Assembly: GCA_900548145.1 (NCBI GenBank) | Contig: URJB01000048.1 | Span: 1-16,432, forward strand | DNA length: 16,432 bases | Direction of reading: 5' to 3' | Source of the DNA: an uncultured Eubacteriales bacterium | GTDB lineage: Bacteria; Bacillota; Clostridia; Christensenellales; Aristaeellaceae | In this document: piece after piece, positions 1 through 6,537 of the stretch | How positions within the stretch are numbered: the first letter of the stretch is position 1 | How the letters are laid out: the number at the start of each line of letters is the position of its first letter | Position numbers and translations under genes: made by a program | Notes under the pieces: model-generated | The model's database searches: none | What the model was told of the DNA's origin: nothing | Seen by the model: the letters and a program-made list of their open reading frames with translations, nothing else

Positions 1-230
1 CTTTTGCACACTTTTCTTTCGCCACCGAAAGAAAAGTGTGAGCGCCCCATAGGGCGGCAAGCCCCACTGCTCGCGCCGCAGTCGACGCGGCAGGCCCCAA
101 CAAAAAAGAGTATGCGCCTGCGGACGTACCAAAGGACTTTCCTTGGGGCAAACAATCGGCGCAGCCCTCGCCCATTTTCCTGAGCCAAGAGGTTGCGCCC
201 CAGCTCCCGTCCATCGGCAGGATTTTCCAT
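1..230 (-). other. Gene-free left edge with two open minus-strand frames; possible dispersed repeat
   Basis: This stretch has no confident gene. On the minus strand two overlapping frames stay open to the left edge. One starts at ATG 230 (about 76 codons in the window). The other starts at ATG 214 or 175 (71 or 58 codons). Neither has a well-spaced ribosome-binding site. The second reads with a hydrophobic middle and a basic end (AKEKCAK). Two fully open overlapping frames in GC-rich palindromic DNA point to spurious coding, so I read this as non-coding repeat DNA. I have an unverified impression that similar peptides recur as hypothetical proteins in gut Clostridia. No sigma-A promoter for the peptidase gene downstream was found in 1-322. 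Confidence 0.25.
7..40. repeat. 15-bp perfect inverted repeat
   Basis: Bases 7-21 (CACACTTTTCTTTCG) are the exact reverse complement of 26-40, with a 4-base loop CCAC. The stem is long and purine/pyrimidine-asymmetric. No T-run follows it on either strand within view, so a classical intrinsic terminator is not clearly supported. A repetitive extragenic palindrome or a bidirectional transcript end is possible. A smaller hairpin with stem 43-47/52-56 follows at once. Confidence 0.7.
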
Positions 231-246
231 CCTCCGCCCCGAAAAG

Positions 247-278
247 AAACAGAGGGGGACGAGGCTCTCCCTCTGTTT
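247..278. other. 10-bp hairpin upstream of the M42 peptidase gene
   Basis: Bases 247-256 (AAACAGAGGG) pair perfectly with 269-278 (CCCTCTGTTT) around a 12-base loop. An alternative pairing, GGGGACG 255-261 with CGTCCCC 281-287, competes with it, so two mutually exclusive folds are possible in a leader. On the minus strand the stem is followed by a TTTCTTTTC stretch, so it could also end leftward transcription. Its function is unknown. Confidence 0.5.
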
Positions 279-322
279 GCCGTCCCCTGAAATGAAATTC
301 CATCAAAGGAGAACGCTTGAAT

Positions 323-1348
323 ATGAATACACAAAACGCCGTCGATCAGGCGATGAACCTGCTGGCGATCGCCAGCCCTACCGGCTATACGGCGAATGTA
401 ACGGACTGGCTGCTGAATCAGCTGACGGAAATGGGTTTCGCCCCCACCCGTACCCGCAAGGGCTGCGTGGTGTGCACGCTGGGCGGCGAAGGCCATCCGC
501 TGACACTGGCTGCTCATGTAGATACGCTGGGCCTGATGGTGCGGGAGATCAAAGCCAATGGCCGACTGGGCTTTGCTCTGCTGGGAGGCCCCTCCTGTCA
601 GGCCGTGGAGACGGAAAATGTGACCGTCGTCACCCGGGACGGCCGTCAGTATACCGGCGTGGTGGAAATGCAGAACGCCTCCGTTCACGTGAACCGCGAG
701 CTGGAAGAGGGCAAGCGCGATATCAAGACGCTGGAGATTTTGCTGGATGAAAACGTCCAGAGCCGGGAGGACGTGCTGGCGCTGGGCATCCAGAACGGCG
801 ATGTGATCTGCCTGGACCCCCGGGCGCGGGTAACGCCCTCCGGCTATATCCGCAGCCGCTTTCTGGACGACAAGCTCAGCGCGGGAATGCTGCTGGAGTT
901 GGCCCGGGCCGTGGCCGAGGGCGAAGTGCAGCCCGAACGGAAAACTTCCCTGTTCTTCTCCGTGTATGAGGAGGTAGGCCACGGCGCGTCCGCCGGGATC
1001 CCGGACGATACCGAAGATTTGTTGGTGGTGGATATGGGCTGCGTGGGCGAGGGCCTCAGCTGCACCGAGCAGCAGGTGTCCATCTGCGCCAAGGATTCTT
1101 CCGGCCCCTATGACTATTCCATGACCGGCGAGCTGATCGACCTGTGCCAGAAGCATCAGCTGGACTACGCCGTGGATGTGTACCCCTTCTACGGCTCCGA
1201 CGCGGGCGCGGCGCTTCGCTCCGGACGGGATATCCGCTACGCCCTGATTGGCGCTGGCGTGTATGCCTCCCACGGCTACGAGCGCAGCCATGTGAAGGGC
1301 GTGGAAAATACGCTGCGGCTGATCGAAAAGTACGTGGAGAAAGCCTGA
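323..1348 (+). CDS. M42 family metallopeptidase (glutamyl aminopeptidase/endoglucanase-like)
   Basis: This is a probable cytoplasmic, co-catalytic di-metal aminopeptidase of 341 residues, normal for M42. Visible ligand candidates in family order are His65 in AAHVDTLGLMV, Asp182 in RFLDDKLS, Glu216-Glu217 in YEEVGHGAS (general base and metal ligand), Asp237 in VVDMG, and His317 in YASHGYER. There is no signal peptide, as expected for the family. The start is placed at ATG 323, with AAAGGAGA at 305-312. An in-frame TTG at 317 adds two residues and lies only 5 bases from GGAG. The next gene begins 25 bases downstream, so the two are probably cotranscribed. M42 enzymes have often been annotated as cellulases or glucanases, but peptide trimming is the known activity. 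The exact peptide substrate cannot be read from sequence. Confidence 0.93.
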   Translation: MNTQNAVDQAMNLLAIASPTGYTANVTDWLLNQLTEMGFAPTRTRKGCVVCTLGGEGHPLTLAAHVDTLGLMVREIKANGRLGFALLGGPSCQAVETENVTVVTRDGRQYTGVVEMQNASVHVNRELEEGKRDIKTLEILLDENVQSREDVLALGIQNGDVICLDPRARVTPSGYIRSRFLDDKLSAGMLLELARAVAEGEVQPERKTSLFFSVYEEVGHGASAGIPDDTEDLLVVDMGCVGEGLSCTEQQVSICAKDSSGPYDYSMTGELIDLCQKHQLDYAVDVYPFYGSDAGAALRSGRDIRYALIGAGVYASHGYERSHVKGVENTLRLIEKYVEKA

Positions 1349-1373
1349 AATCCATTACAGGAGAGATGAACCC

Positions 1374-2933
1374 ATGCCCATATCCAGCATTCTGGTGGCT
1401 TTGGGGAAAATACCCGACGCGGAACTGGCGGCGCTGACCGTGAGCCGCGCCATGCGGGCGGCGGAAGTGCCTGCGGGGCTGCGGTTTTCTTTGTCCCGTA
1501 GACTGGAAAAGGAATTTTGGGACGTGTGGCCTCGGATGGGGCTGCAGGCTCAGGTGCATTTTTACGGCGAGCGGGAAGGCTTCGCCGGGGCGCTGGAGGA
1601 TAGCGCCAGTCATACGCTGCTGCTGACCGGGGAATATGACTTCGGCCCCAAGTGGGATCAGGAGCTCTTGCGGCGCTTCGCCAAAACAGCCCGCCGGGAG
1701 GCGCTGCTGACCGGCATGATCGGCGCGGCGGACGGAGCCTATCCGCCCCAAGCCTATCTGCCGGGTCTGTCCGAACGGTTCGAGGCGGAAGGCGCGAAGA
1801 TCGTCCGAGGGCTTCCGCTGGTGGAAAGCGCCGCGCCGCCCCCTACGATGGCGGTGTGCCCCGGGTTGATCTTCGCAAGGACGGAAACGCTTCGCCGGAT
1901 GGACCTGCGGCCGGAAACGCTGTCCTTTGCGGCTTATGCGTCGGCCATTCCCGTGTATGTGCTGGACAGGCCGGTGCTCTGGCCCTTGCGGGAGGAACCG
2001 CCCGCCCTGCTGAGGCGGCCTCTGCGGGAAGTCCTGCCCGGCACTACGCTGGCCCGTTTCGAGCAGCTGGCCGGTTTCCGGGAAGGGCCGCCGGAGGATC
2101 GGCGCTCCGACCTGCGGACGCGGTGGGGGCTGTTTACCCGGGAGGAAACGTATGCCCAGCAGCTGCCAGCCGCCCTTTTGTGGAAAAAACAGAAGCAGCG
2201 CTTTCTGCCCAAAAGCCGTCGCATCCGCCAGCCGCTTCTGGTGACGGCCTTCATCGACCTGCCCCAGCGGCGCAAGCCCATCATGAACTATCTGCTGCGC
2301 TTCCGTTTCCTGATGGCGCTGGAAGCACTGCCCTTGTATCTCTATACCGGCGGCACGCAGGAACGAACGCTTCGCAGCCTGTACCCCAACGCCAGAAGCT
2401 GCCCGGATAACAGTCTGCTGCCCCGCAGCTATCTGCCTAAGGGCATGACGCAAGAACAGTGGCTTCAGCGCTCCAAGCCGCTGCTGCTGCTCAAAACCGC
2501 CGAACAGCACCCGGACTTCGACAGCGTCGCGTGGGTGAATATGGATACGCTCAAGCATCCCATCTGCCCGCAGGCCGAGCCGGATTTCACACCGCTGATG
2601 GACGGGCGCATTCATCTGGCCACGGTCAACGCCATTCCCGACCTGTCCTTTGCGATGGTTCCGGTCGAACTGCTGAAACCTCTCTGCCGCCTGACGGTGA
2701 ATCTAACGCAGGTGGACGACGAACTCAAGCGGGGCTTTTCGGAGGTGACACTCTGGCAGCGGCTGATCCATCAATGCCCGAACTGGTTCTGTCTGCATCC
2801 CATGCCGAAAAAACATCTGCTGTTTTTAACGGGCTTTGACCCGGCGCTGCTGGACGAGCGTTACCGCGCCCTGCTGGGGGAGGCGAAGCCGGGAGAGGCG
2901 CCCATGGTGGCTGCCCGCAGCAGCGGGGCTTGA
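1374..2933 (+). CDS. Unrecognised two-part protein with glycosyltransferase-like features
   Basis: A 519-residue protein I cannot assign to a family. It begins at ATG 1374 with AGGAGAG at 1359-1365 and has no signal peptide or clear membrane segment. It seems to have two halves. Residues 1-205 start with a strand/helix segment (SSILVALGKIPDAEL), then LLLTGEYDFGPKWDQELL (82-99), where an acidic residue precedes a P-x-W-D motif. PGLIFARTETLRRM (163-176) follows. This layout recalls GT-A glycosyltransferases. A basic linker (270-286, KKQKQRFLPKSRR) precedes residues 287-485. That half has LLVTAFIDLPQRR near its start and DSVAWVNMDTLKHP at 383-396, faintly like HtrL/YibB-type proteins. The function is unproven. 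It is probably cotranscribed with the M42 peptidase. The deoB promoter overlaps its stop codon. Confidence 0.8.
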   Translation: MPISSILVALGKIPDAELAALTVSRAMRAAEVPAGLRFSLSRRLEKEFWDVWPRMGLQAQVHFYGEREGFAGALEDSASHTLLLTGEYDFGPKWDQELLRRFAKTARREALLTGMIGAADGAYPPQAYLPGLSERFEAEGAKIVRGLPLVESAAPPPTMAVCPGLIFARTETLRRMDLRPETLSFAAYASAIPVYVLDRPVLWPLREEPPALLRRPLREVLPGTTLARFEQLAGFREGPPEDRRSDLRTRWGLFTREETYAQQLPAALLWKKQKQRFLPKSRRIRQPLLVTAFIDLPQRRKPIMNYLLRFRFLMALEALPLYLYTGGTQERTLRSLYPNARSCPDNSLLPRSYLPKGMTQEQWLQRSKPLLLLKTAEQHPDFDSVAWVNMDTLKHPICPQAEPDFTPLMDGRIHLATVNAIPDLSFAMVPVELLKPLCRLTVNLTQVDDELKRGFSEVTLWQRLIHQCPNWFCLHPMPKKHLLFLTGFDPALLDERYRALLGEAKPGEAPMVAARSSGA

Positions 2934-2959
2934 CGGGGACTTTTCTTCAACAGTATAAT
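2930..2959 (+). promoter_or_regulatory. Sigma-A-type promoter of deoB
   Basis: TTGACG at 2930-2935 and a perfect TATAAT at 2954-2959 are separated by 18 bases. The -35 box overlaps the TGA stop of the preceding gene (2931-2933). Transcription would start near 2966, leaving a leader of about 65 bases before deoB. Confidence 0.8.
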
Positions 2960-2973
2960 CAAAGGGACAAAAA

Positions 2974-3017
2974 CGGGTGAAAACCCGAAAACAATGCTTG
3001 AGACGGCTTTAGCCGTC
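2974..3017 (+). promoter_or_regulatory. Two-hairpin 5' leader of deoB
   Basis: CGGGT (2974-2978) pairs with ACCCG (2983-2987) around a GAAA tetraloop of the GNRA class. GACGGC (3002-3007) pairs with GCCGTC (3012-3017) around TTTA. The second hairpin ends 3 bases before the AAAGGA ribosome-binding site. The leader matches no riboswitch class I can recognise. The hairpins may set mRNA stability or ribosome access. Confidence 0.5.
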
Positions 3018-3032
3018 AGAAAGGAACAGGCA

Positions 3033-4193
3033 ATGAAGCGCGTGATTATGATCGTTCTGGACAGCGTCGGCGCAGGCGCACTGCCGGACGCGGACAAGTA
3101 CGGCGACGTGGGGGCGAATACGCTGGGCCATATCTGGGAACAGGCGCATCCTGACCTGCCTTATATGGAAAAAATGGGCCTTGGCCGGATCGAAGGGCTG
3201 GGCTATCCCGTGCCGGAGAAAACGGCGGGCGCGTTCGGCCGGGCCATCGAGGTCTCCGCAGGTAAGGATACCACCACCGGCCACTGGGAAATGATGGGCC
3301 TGAAGCTGGACAAGGCGTTCCCTACCTATCCCAACGGCTTCCCCAAGGACGTGATGGACGAATTTGAACGCCGCATCGGCCGCAAGACGCTGGGCAATTA
3401 TCCCGCCAGCGGCACCGCCATTCTGGACGAACTGGGCGAAGAACATATGCGCACCGGCTGCCCTATCGTGTATACCTCCGGTGACAGCGTGTTTCAGATC
3501 GCCTGCCATGAGGACGTGATCCCCGTGGAAGAGCTGTACCGCATCTGCCGCATTGCCCGGGAAATGCTGGTTGGCGACCATGCCGTGGGCCGGGTCATTG
3601 CGCGCCCCTTCACCGGCACGGGCAAGGGCCACTTCACCCGCACGCCCCGCCGCCGGGATTTCTCGCTGGAACCCACCGGGGAAACGCTGCTGGACGTGTT
3701 GAAAGCTCACGGTGTATTCACCATGGGCGTTGGCAAAATTGAAGATATTTTCTGTCACCGGGGTCTGGCCGAGAGCGACCATGCCGCCGGCAATCCCGCC
3801 TGTGTGGACGCGACCCTCAAGGCCATGGACAAGGACGCTTCCGGGCTGATCTTTGTCAATCTGGTGGACTTTGACTCCGTGTACGGCCACCGCCGGGACG
3901 TGAAGGGCTATGCCGAGGGATTGGAGTATTTCGACAGCCGTCTGCCGGAAATTCAGGCGAAGATGACCGACGACGACCTGCTGATCCTGACCGCCGACCA
4001 CGGCTGCGACCCCACCTATACCGGCACGGATCATACCCGCGAATATGTGCCGATTCTGGTCTGGCACAAGGGCATGAAGGGGCTGACCGATTTGGGCACC
4101 CGGGCCACTTACGCCGATATGGCCGCTACGGTGGCGGAATATCTGGGCGTTCCCGAGCGTTTCAACGCCGTCAGCTTTCTGGAAAAGCTGTGA
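3033..4193 (+). CDS. deoB: Phosphopentomutase
   Basis: Interconverts ribose-1-phosphate or 2-deoxyribose-1-phosphate and the 5-phosphates, linking nucleoside phosphorolysis to central carbon flow. It is cytoplasmic and metal-dependent (Mn2+), of the alkaline phosphatase superfamily. At 386 residues it has the usual length. Visible sites are Asp10 in VLDSVGAG, the phosphorylated Thr80 in KDTTTGHWE, Asp281 and His286 in DFDSVYGHRRD, Asp322-His323 in ADHGCD, and His334 in GTDHTREYVP. These match the Bacillus cereus enzyme's metal and catalytic residues in order and spacing. The start is ATG 3033, 7 bases after AAGGA (3021-3025). An in-frame ATG at 2994 has no ribosome-binding site and would translate the leader hairpin. 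It forms a unit with punA downstream. Confidence 0.97.
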   Translation: MKRVIMIVLDSVGAGALPDADKYGDVGANTLGHIWEQAHPDLPYMEKMGLGRIEGLGYPVPEKTAGAFGRAIEVSAGKDTTTGHWEMMGLKLDKAFPTYPNGFPKDVMDEFERRIGRKTLGNYPASGTAILDELGEEHMRTGCPIVYTSGDSVFQIACHEDVIPVEELYRICRIAREMLVGDHAVGRVIARPFTGTGKGHFTRTPRRRDFSLEPTGETLLDVLKAHGVFTMGVGKIEDIFCHRGLAESDHAAGNPACVDATLKAMDKDASGLIFVNLVDFDSVYGHRRDVKGYAEGLEYFDSRLPEIQAKMTDDDLLILTADHGCDPTYTGTDHTREYVPILVWHKGMKGLTDLGTRATYADMAATVAEYLGVPERFNAVSFLEKL

Positions 4194-4229
4194 GTAAAAC
4201 GTCTGGTCAGGAATAACGGCCTTGACGGA

Positions 4230-4250
4230 GGGGCAGCGTTTCGCCGTCCC
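4230..4250 (+). other. Imperfect hairpin between deoB and punA
   Basis: The stem forms from GGGGC (4230-4234) and GCG (4236-4238) against CGC (4242-4244) and GTCCC (4246-4250), with one mismatch, one G-T pair and a TTT loop. No T-run follows. It may modulate punA expression relative to deoB or stabilise a processed end. The 3' side, GTTTCGCCGTCCCC, resembles 275-287 upstream of the M42 gene. Confidence 0.3.
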
Positions 4251-4278
4251 CTTCCCCAAAATGAAAGGAGAAATGAAA

Positions 4279-5103
4279 ATGACCCCTGAAGAATATATGA
4301 AGACTCTGCAAACTGCCGCCGACACGATCGAAGCCGCCTGCGGCCGGGCGGAGATCGGCGTGGTGCTGGGCAGCGGTCTGGGCGACTATGTGGAAAGCCT
4401 GAAAAACGCCAAGAGCATCGCCTACAAGGATATTCCCGGTTTCCCGGTGTCCACCGCGCCGGGGCACGCGGGCCGCTGGCACTGCGGCACGCTGCACGGC
4501 AAAAAGGTCTGCATGATGCAGGGGCGCTTTCATTCCTACGAGGGCTACGAACAGTGGCAGGTGACCATGCCCATCCGCGTCATGAAGCTGCTGGGCGTGA
4601 AGACCGTCATTCTTACCAACGCGGCGGGCGGTGTGAATCTGGACTTCGGCGAGGGCGCGCTGATGGTCATCAGCGATTTCATCAACCTCAGCGGCAAAAA
4701 CCCGCTGACAGGCCCCAATCTGGACGCGTTCGGTGTGCGCTTCCCCGACATGACCTACGCTATGACCCGCAGCCTGCAGGAGCTGGCTGCGCAGGTGGCG
4801 GAAAAGCAGAATATCAAGCTGCATAAGGGCGTGTATTGCTGGATGAACGGCCCCTGCTATGAAAGCCCCGCTGAAATTCGCATGATCCGCACGCTGGGCG
4901 CGGACGCGGTGGGGATGTCCACCGTGCCGGAGATCATCGTGGCGCGGCACAGCGGCATGGACGTGCTGGGTCTGAGCTGCATCACCAATATGGCGGCGGG
5001 CATTCTGGATAAGGCCCTCACCGAGGAAGAAGTGCTGGAAGTGGGCCGCCGGGTGAAGCACACCTTCCGGGCGTTGGTGGATGGCGTGATCGAAGCGCTG
5101 TAA
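4279..5103 (+). CDS. punA: Purine nucleoside phosphorylase, class I (trimeric type)
   Basis: Phosphorolyses purine (deoxy)ribonucleosides to the free base and (deoxy)ribose-1-phosphate, the substrate of DeoB encoded just upstream. The 274-residue product is typical of the trimeric PNP-I family (inosine/guanosine-preferring). Visible motifs are GSGLGDYVE (31-39) and PGHAGRWHCG (61-70) with His63 in the phosphate site. RFHSYEGYE (83-91), LTNAAGGVN (112-120) and GPCYESPAEIRM (191-202) with Glu195 facing the base follow. Last come GMSTVPEIIVARH (212-224) and ITNMAAG (235-241) with Asn237. Of several in-frame starts (TTG 4222; ATG 4261, 4273, 4279), ATG 4279 is chosen because it lies 8 bases after AAGGAG (4265-4270). 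It is separated from deoB by 85 bases and probably cotranscribed. Confidence 0.95.
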   Translation: MTPEEYMKTLQTAADTIEAACGRAEIGVVLGSGLGDYVESLKNAKSIAYKDIPGFPVSTAPGHAGRWHCGTLHGKKVCMMQGRFHSYEGYEQWQVTMPIRVMKLLGVKTVILTNAAGGVNLDFGEGALMVISDFINLSGKNPLTGPNLDAFGVRFPDMTYAMTRSLQELAAQVAEKQNIKLHKGVYCWMNGPCYESPAEIRMIRTLGADAVGMSTVPEIIVARHSGMDVLGLSCITNMAAGILDKALTEEEVLEVGRRVKHTFRALVDGVIEAL

Positions 5104-5132
5104 TTCCCAATTTTTCACACTGGTTTATTTTA

Positions 5133-5176
5133 CTCCTTCCGTGGATATGCTGTTTTCAGGATAGAAACGGAAGGAG
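5133..5176 (+). promoter_or_regulatory. Inverted repeat that can sequester the dacF ribosome-binding site
   Basis: CTCCTTCCGT at 5133-5142 is the perfect reverse complement of ACGGAAGGAG at 5167-5176, which contains the dacF Shine-Dalgarno sequence (AAGGAG 5171-5176). The 10-bp stem would enclose a 24-base loop. If the transcript starts upstream of 5133, for example by readthrough from punA, the dacF start would be masked. A transcript starting inside the loop would escape. No convincing sigma-A promoter was found in this gap. Confidence 0.6.
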
Positions 5177-5185
5177 CTTTTTGAT

Positions 5186-6358
5186 ATGATCGGACATCGA
5201 GGAAAGCGCCTGTGTGCGCTGCTGCTGGCGCTGGGCCTTGTGCCCCTCGGCACGGCGGCGGTGCGGACGGCTCCCATGGAAGAAACGGTCCCGGTGGAGA
5301 TCACCGCGCCTTCCGCCATGCTGGTGGAGGCGGAGACTGGCACGGTGATCTTCGAGAAGAATGCGGACGAGCAGCGCCCCGTGGCCAGTGTCACCAAGCT
5401 GATGACGCTGCTGCTGACCTTTGAAGCGCTGGAGGAAGGAACGGTCTCGCTGGAGGATCAGGTGACGGTCAGCAGGGCCGCTGCCGGGCAGATCGGCAGT
5501 CAGGCACTGCTGGACGCGGGGGCGGTCTATTCTCTCAAGGAGCTGCTCAAATCCACCATTATCGCCAGCGCCAATGATTCTGCCTATGCGCTGGCCGAAT
5601 ATCTGGCGGGCACTGAGACGGATTTCGTCGCCCGGATGAACGAGCGGTCGCAGGAGCTTGGCATGACGGACACCGTGTACGTCAACTGCACGGGTCTGCC
5701 GGTAGAGGGTCAGCACACCACCGCCCGGGACGTGGCGCTGCTTTCCTGCCAAATGTGCACCCACCCGGAATATTTCACCTATGGCGCGGTGTGGATGGAC
5801 ACGTTGACCCACCCCAGCGGCCGGGTCACCGACTTGACCAACACCAACCGGCTGGTGCGGTTCTACGACGGCTGCGACGGTCTGAAAACCGGCAGCGCGG
5901 ATGACTCCAAATACTGCCTGAGCTGCACGGCGGAGAAAAACGGCATGAGGCTGATCGCCGTGGTGCTGGGCGCGTCCGCCAGCCAGACGCGGTTCAACGA
6001 AGCGCGGGCCATGCTGGATTACGGCTTTAACGGCTACAAACGGGTGACGGTGCTGCAGAAGGGCGATCGGCTGGGCCAGAAGGTGAAAGTCCATCTGGGA
6101 ATGCAGGACGAGGTGGACGCGGCGGCGGGTTCAGGTCTGAGTATGCTGATAAAGCTGGGGCAGGAAAAACAGCTCAGCTTGGAAGTGGAGCTTCCCGAAG
6201 AAGTGGAAGCGCCTCTGAAAGCGGGGGACGCGCTGGGTGTGCTCCGGGTGAAGCTGGGCGATCGGGTGGTGGCCCGTCTGGCCGCCGTAGCCGCCGAGGA
6301 CGTGGGAATGCCCGGGCTGCTGGAAGGCTTCCTTCGGCTGCTGACGAACTGGCGCTAG
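5186..6358 (+). CDS. dacF: D-alanyl-D-alanine carboxypeptidase, DacF-like (PBP5 family)
   Basis: A low-molecular-weight penicillin-binding protein that removes the terminal D-Ala from peptidoglycan stem pentapeptides, acting outside the membrane. It has 390 residues, close to B. subtilis DacF. The order is: a signal peptide (about residues 5-25); the peptidase S11 domain with catalytic tetrad SVTK (Ser68-Lys71), SAN (128-130) and KTG (234-236); and a C-terminal PBP5-type beta domain from about 285. It ends in an amphipathic segment (GLLEGFLRLLTNW) suited to membrane attachment. The start is ATG 5186, 9 bases after AAGGAG. The order deoB-punA-dacF matches B. subtilis. A terminator follows directly, so it ends its transcription unit. 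Sporulation versus vegetative use cannot be decided from the sequence. Confidence 0.93.
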   Translation: MIGHRGKRLCALLLALGLVPLGTAAVRTAPMEETVPVEITAPSAMLVEAETGTVIFEKNADEQRPVASVTKLMTLLLTFEALEEGTVSLEDQVTVSRAAAGQIGSQALLDAGAVYSLKELLKSTIIASANDSAYALAEYLAGTETDFVARMNERSQELGMTDTVYVNCTGLPVEGQHTTARDVALLSCQMCTHPEYFTYGAVWMDTLTHPSGRVTDLTNTNRLVRFYDGCDGLKTGSADDSKYCLSCTAEKNGMRLIAVVLGASASQTRFNEARAMLDYGFNGYKRVTVLQKGDRLGQKVKVHLGMQDEVDAAAGSGLSMLIKLGQEKQLSLEVELPEEVEAPLKAGDALGVLRVKLGDRVVARLAAVAAEDVGMPGLLEGFLRLLTNWR

Positions 6359-6407
6359 AATCGCCCGAAACGATGCAAGACAACTTGTTCAAAATTCGTG
6401 CTTTTTC

Positions 6408-6440
6408 ATGCTGCTGTCCACGAGACAACAGCATTTTTTT
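6408..6440 (+). terminator. Rho-independent terminator after dacF
   Basis: ATGCTG (6408-6413) pairs with CAGCAT (6429-6434) and TGTC (6415-6418) with GACA (6424-6427). There is a single C-A mismatch and a 5-base loop. A run of seven T (6434-6440) follows. It separates the dacF unit from the ABC transporter operon. Confidence 0.88.
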
Positions 6441-6459
6441 GTGAAAAGTGGAAAATTCA

Positions 6460-6488
6460 TTGACTTACGTTTATGCAGGCGTTACAAT
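6460..6488 (+). promoter_or_regulatory. Sigma-A-type promoter of the ABC transporter-murQ operon
   Basis: TTGACT (6460-6465) and TACAAT (6483-6488) are separated by exactly 17 bases and lie about 50 bases before the solute-binding protein start. The initiation point is expected near 6495, just before or inside a palindromic dyad. Confidence 0.85.
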
Positions 6489-6496
6489 AAAGGCGA

Positions 6497-6512
6497 TGTG
6501 GAACATTCCACA
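6497..6512. promoter_or_regulatory. Operator-like dyad at the transcription start
   Basis: TGTGGAA (6497-6503) and TTCCACA (6506-6512) are perfect inverted 7-base arms around CA. The dyad begins 9 bases after the -10 box, where a bound repressor would block initiation or early elongation. No regulator gene is in the window. The binding protein is unknown, so I name no family. Confidence 0.6.
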
Positions 6513-6537
6513 AAGCTGAAATGTTGGAGGTAAAAAC

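Noticed and set aside
193..750. Plus-strand frame of 185 codons overlapping the start of the M42 gene
   Set aside because: Arg/Gly/Pro-rich out-of-frame reading of the peptidase gene with no ribosome-binding site.
1056..2615. A 519-codon minus-strand frame opposite the M42 peptidase and the unassigned gene
   Set aside because: Its composition (Arg/Gln/Pro-rich) is typical of an antisense shadow. The plus-strand gene has a good ribosome-binding site, close spacing to the peptidase gene and folded-protein-like composition.
2994..3032. Longer deoB start at ATG 2994
   Set aside because: No ribosome-binding site precedes it and the extra residues would encode the leader hairpin; ATG 3033 has AAAGGA at proper spacing and matches the family N-terminus.
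2960..3032. Purine or other known riboswitch before deoB
   Set aside because: The leader is about 65 bases with two simple hairpins and lacks the three-way junction and conserved loop sequences of the purine class; no other known class fits.
4222..4278. Longer punA start at TTG 4222 or ATG 4261/4273
   Set aside because: The AAGGAG site lies at 4265-4270, so only ATG 4279 is correctly spaced, and it gives the normal family length.
3009..5118. Long minus-strand open frames antisense to deoB and punA
   Set aside because: They mirror the codon register of well-supported genes on the other strand and show low-complexity His/Ala/Gly composition with no ribosome-binding site.
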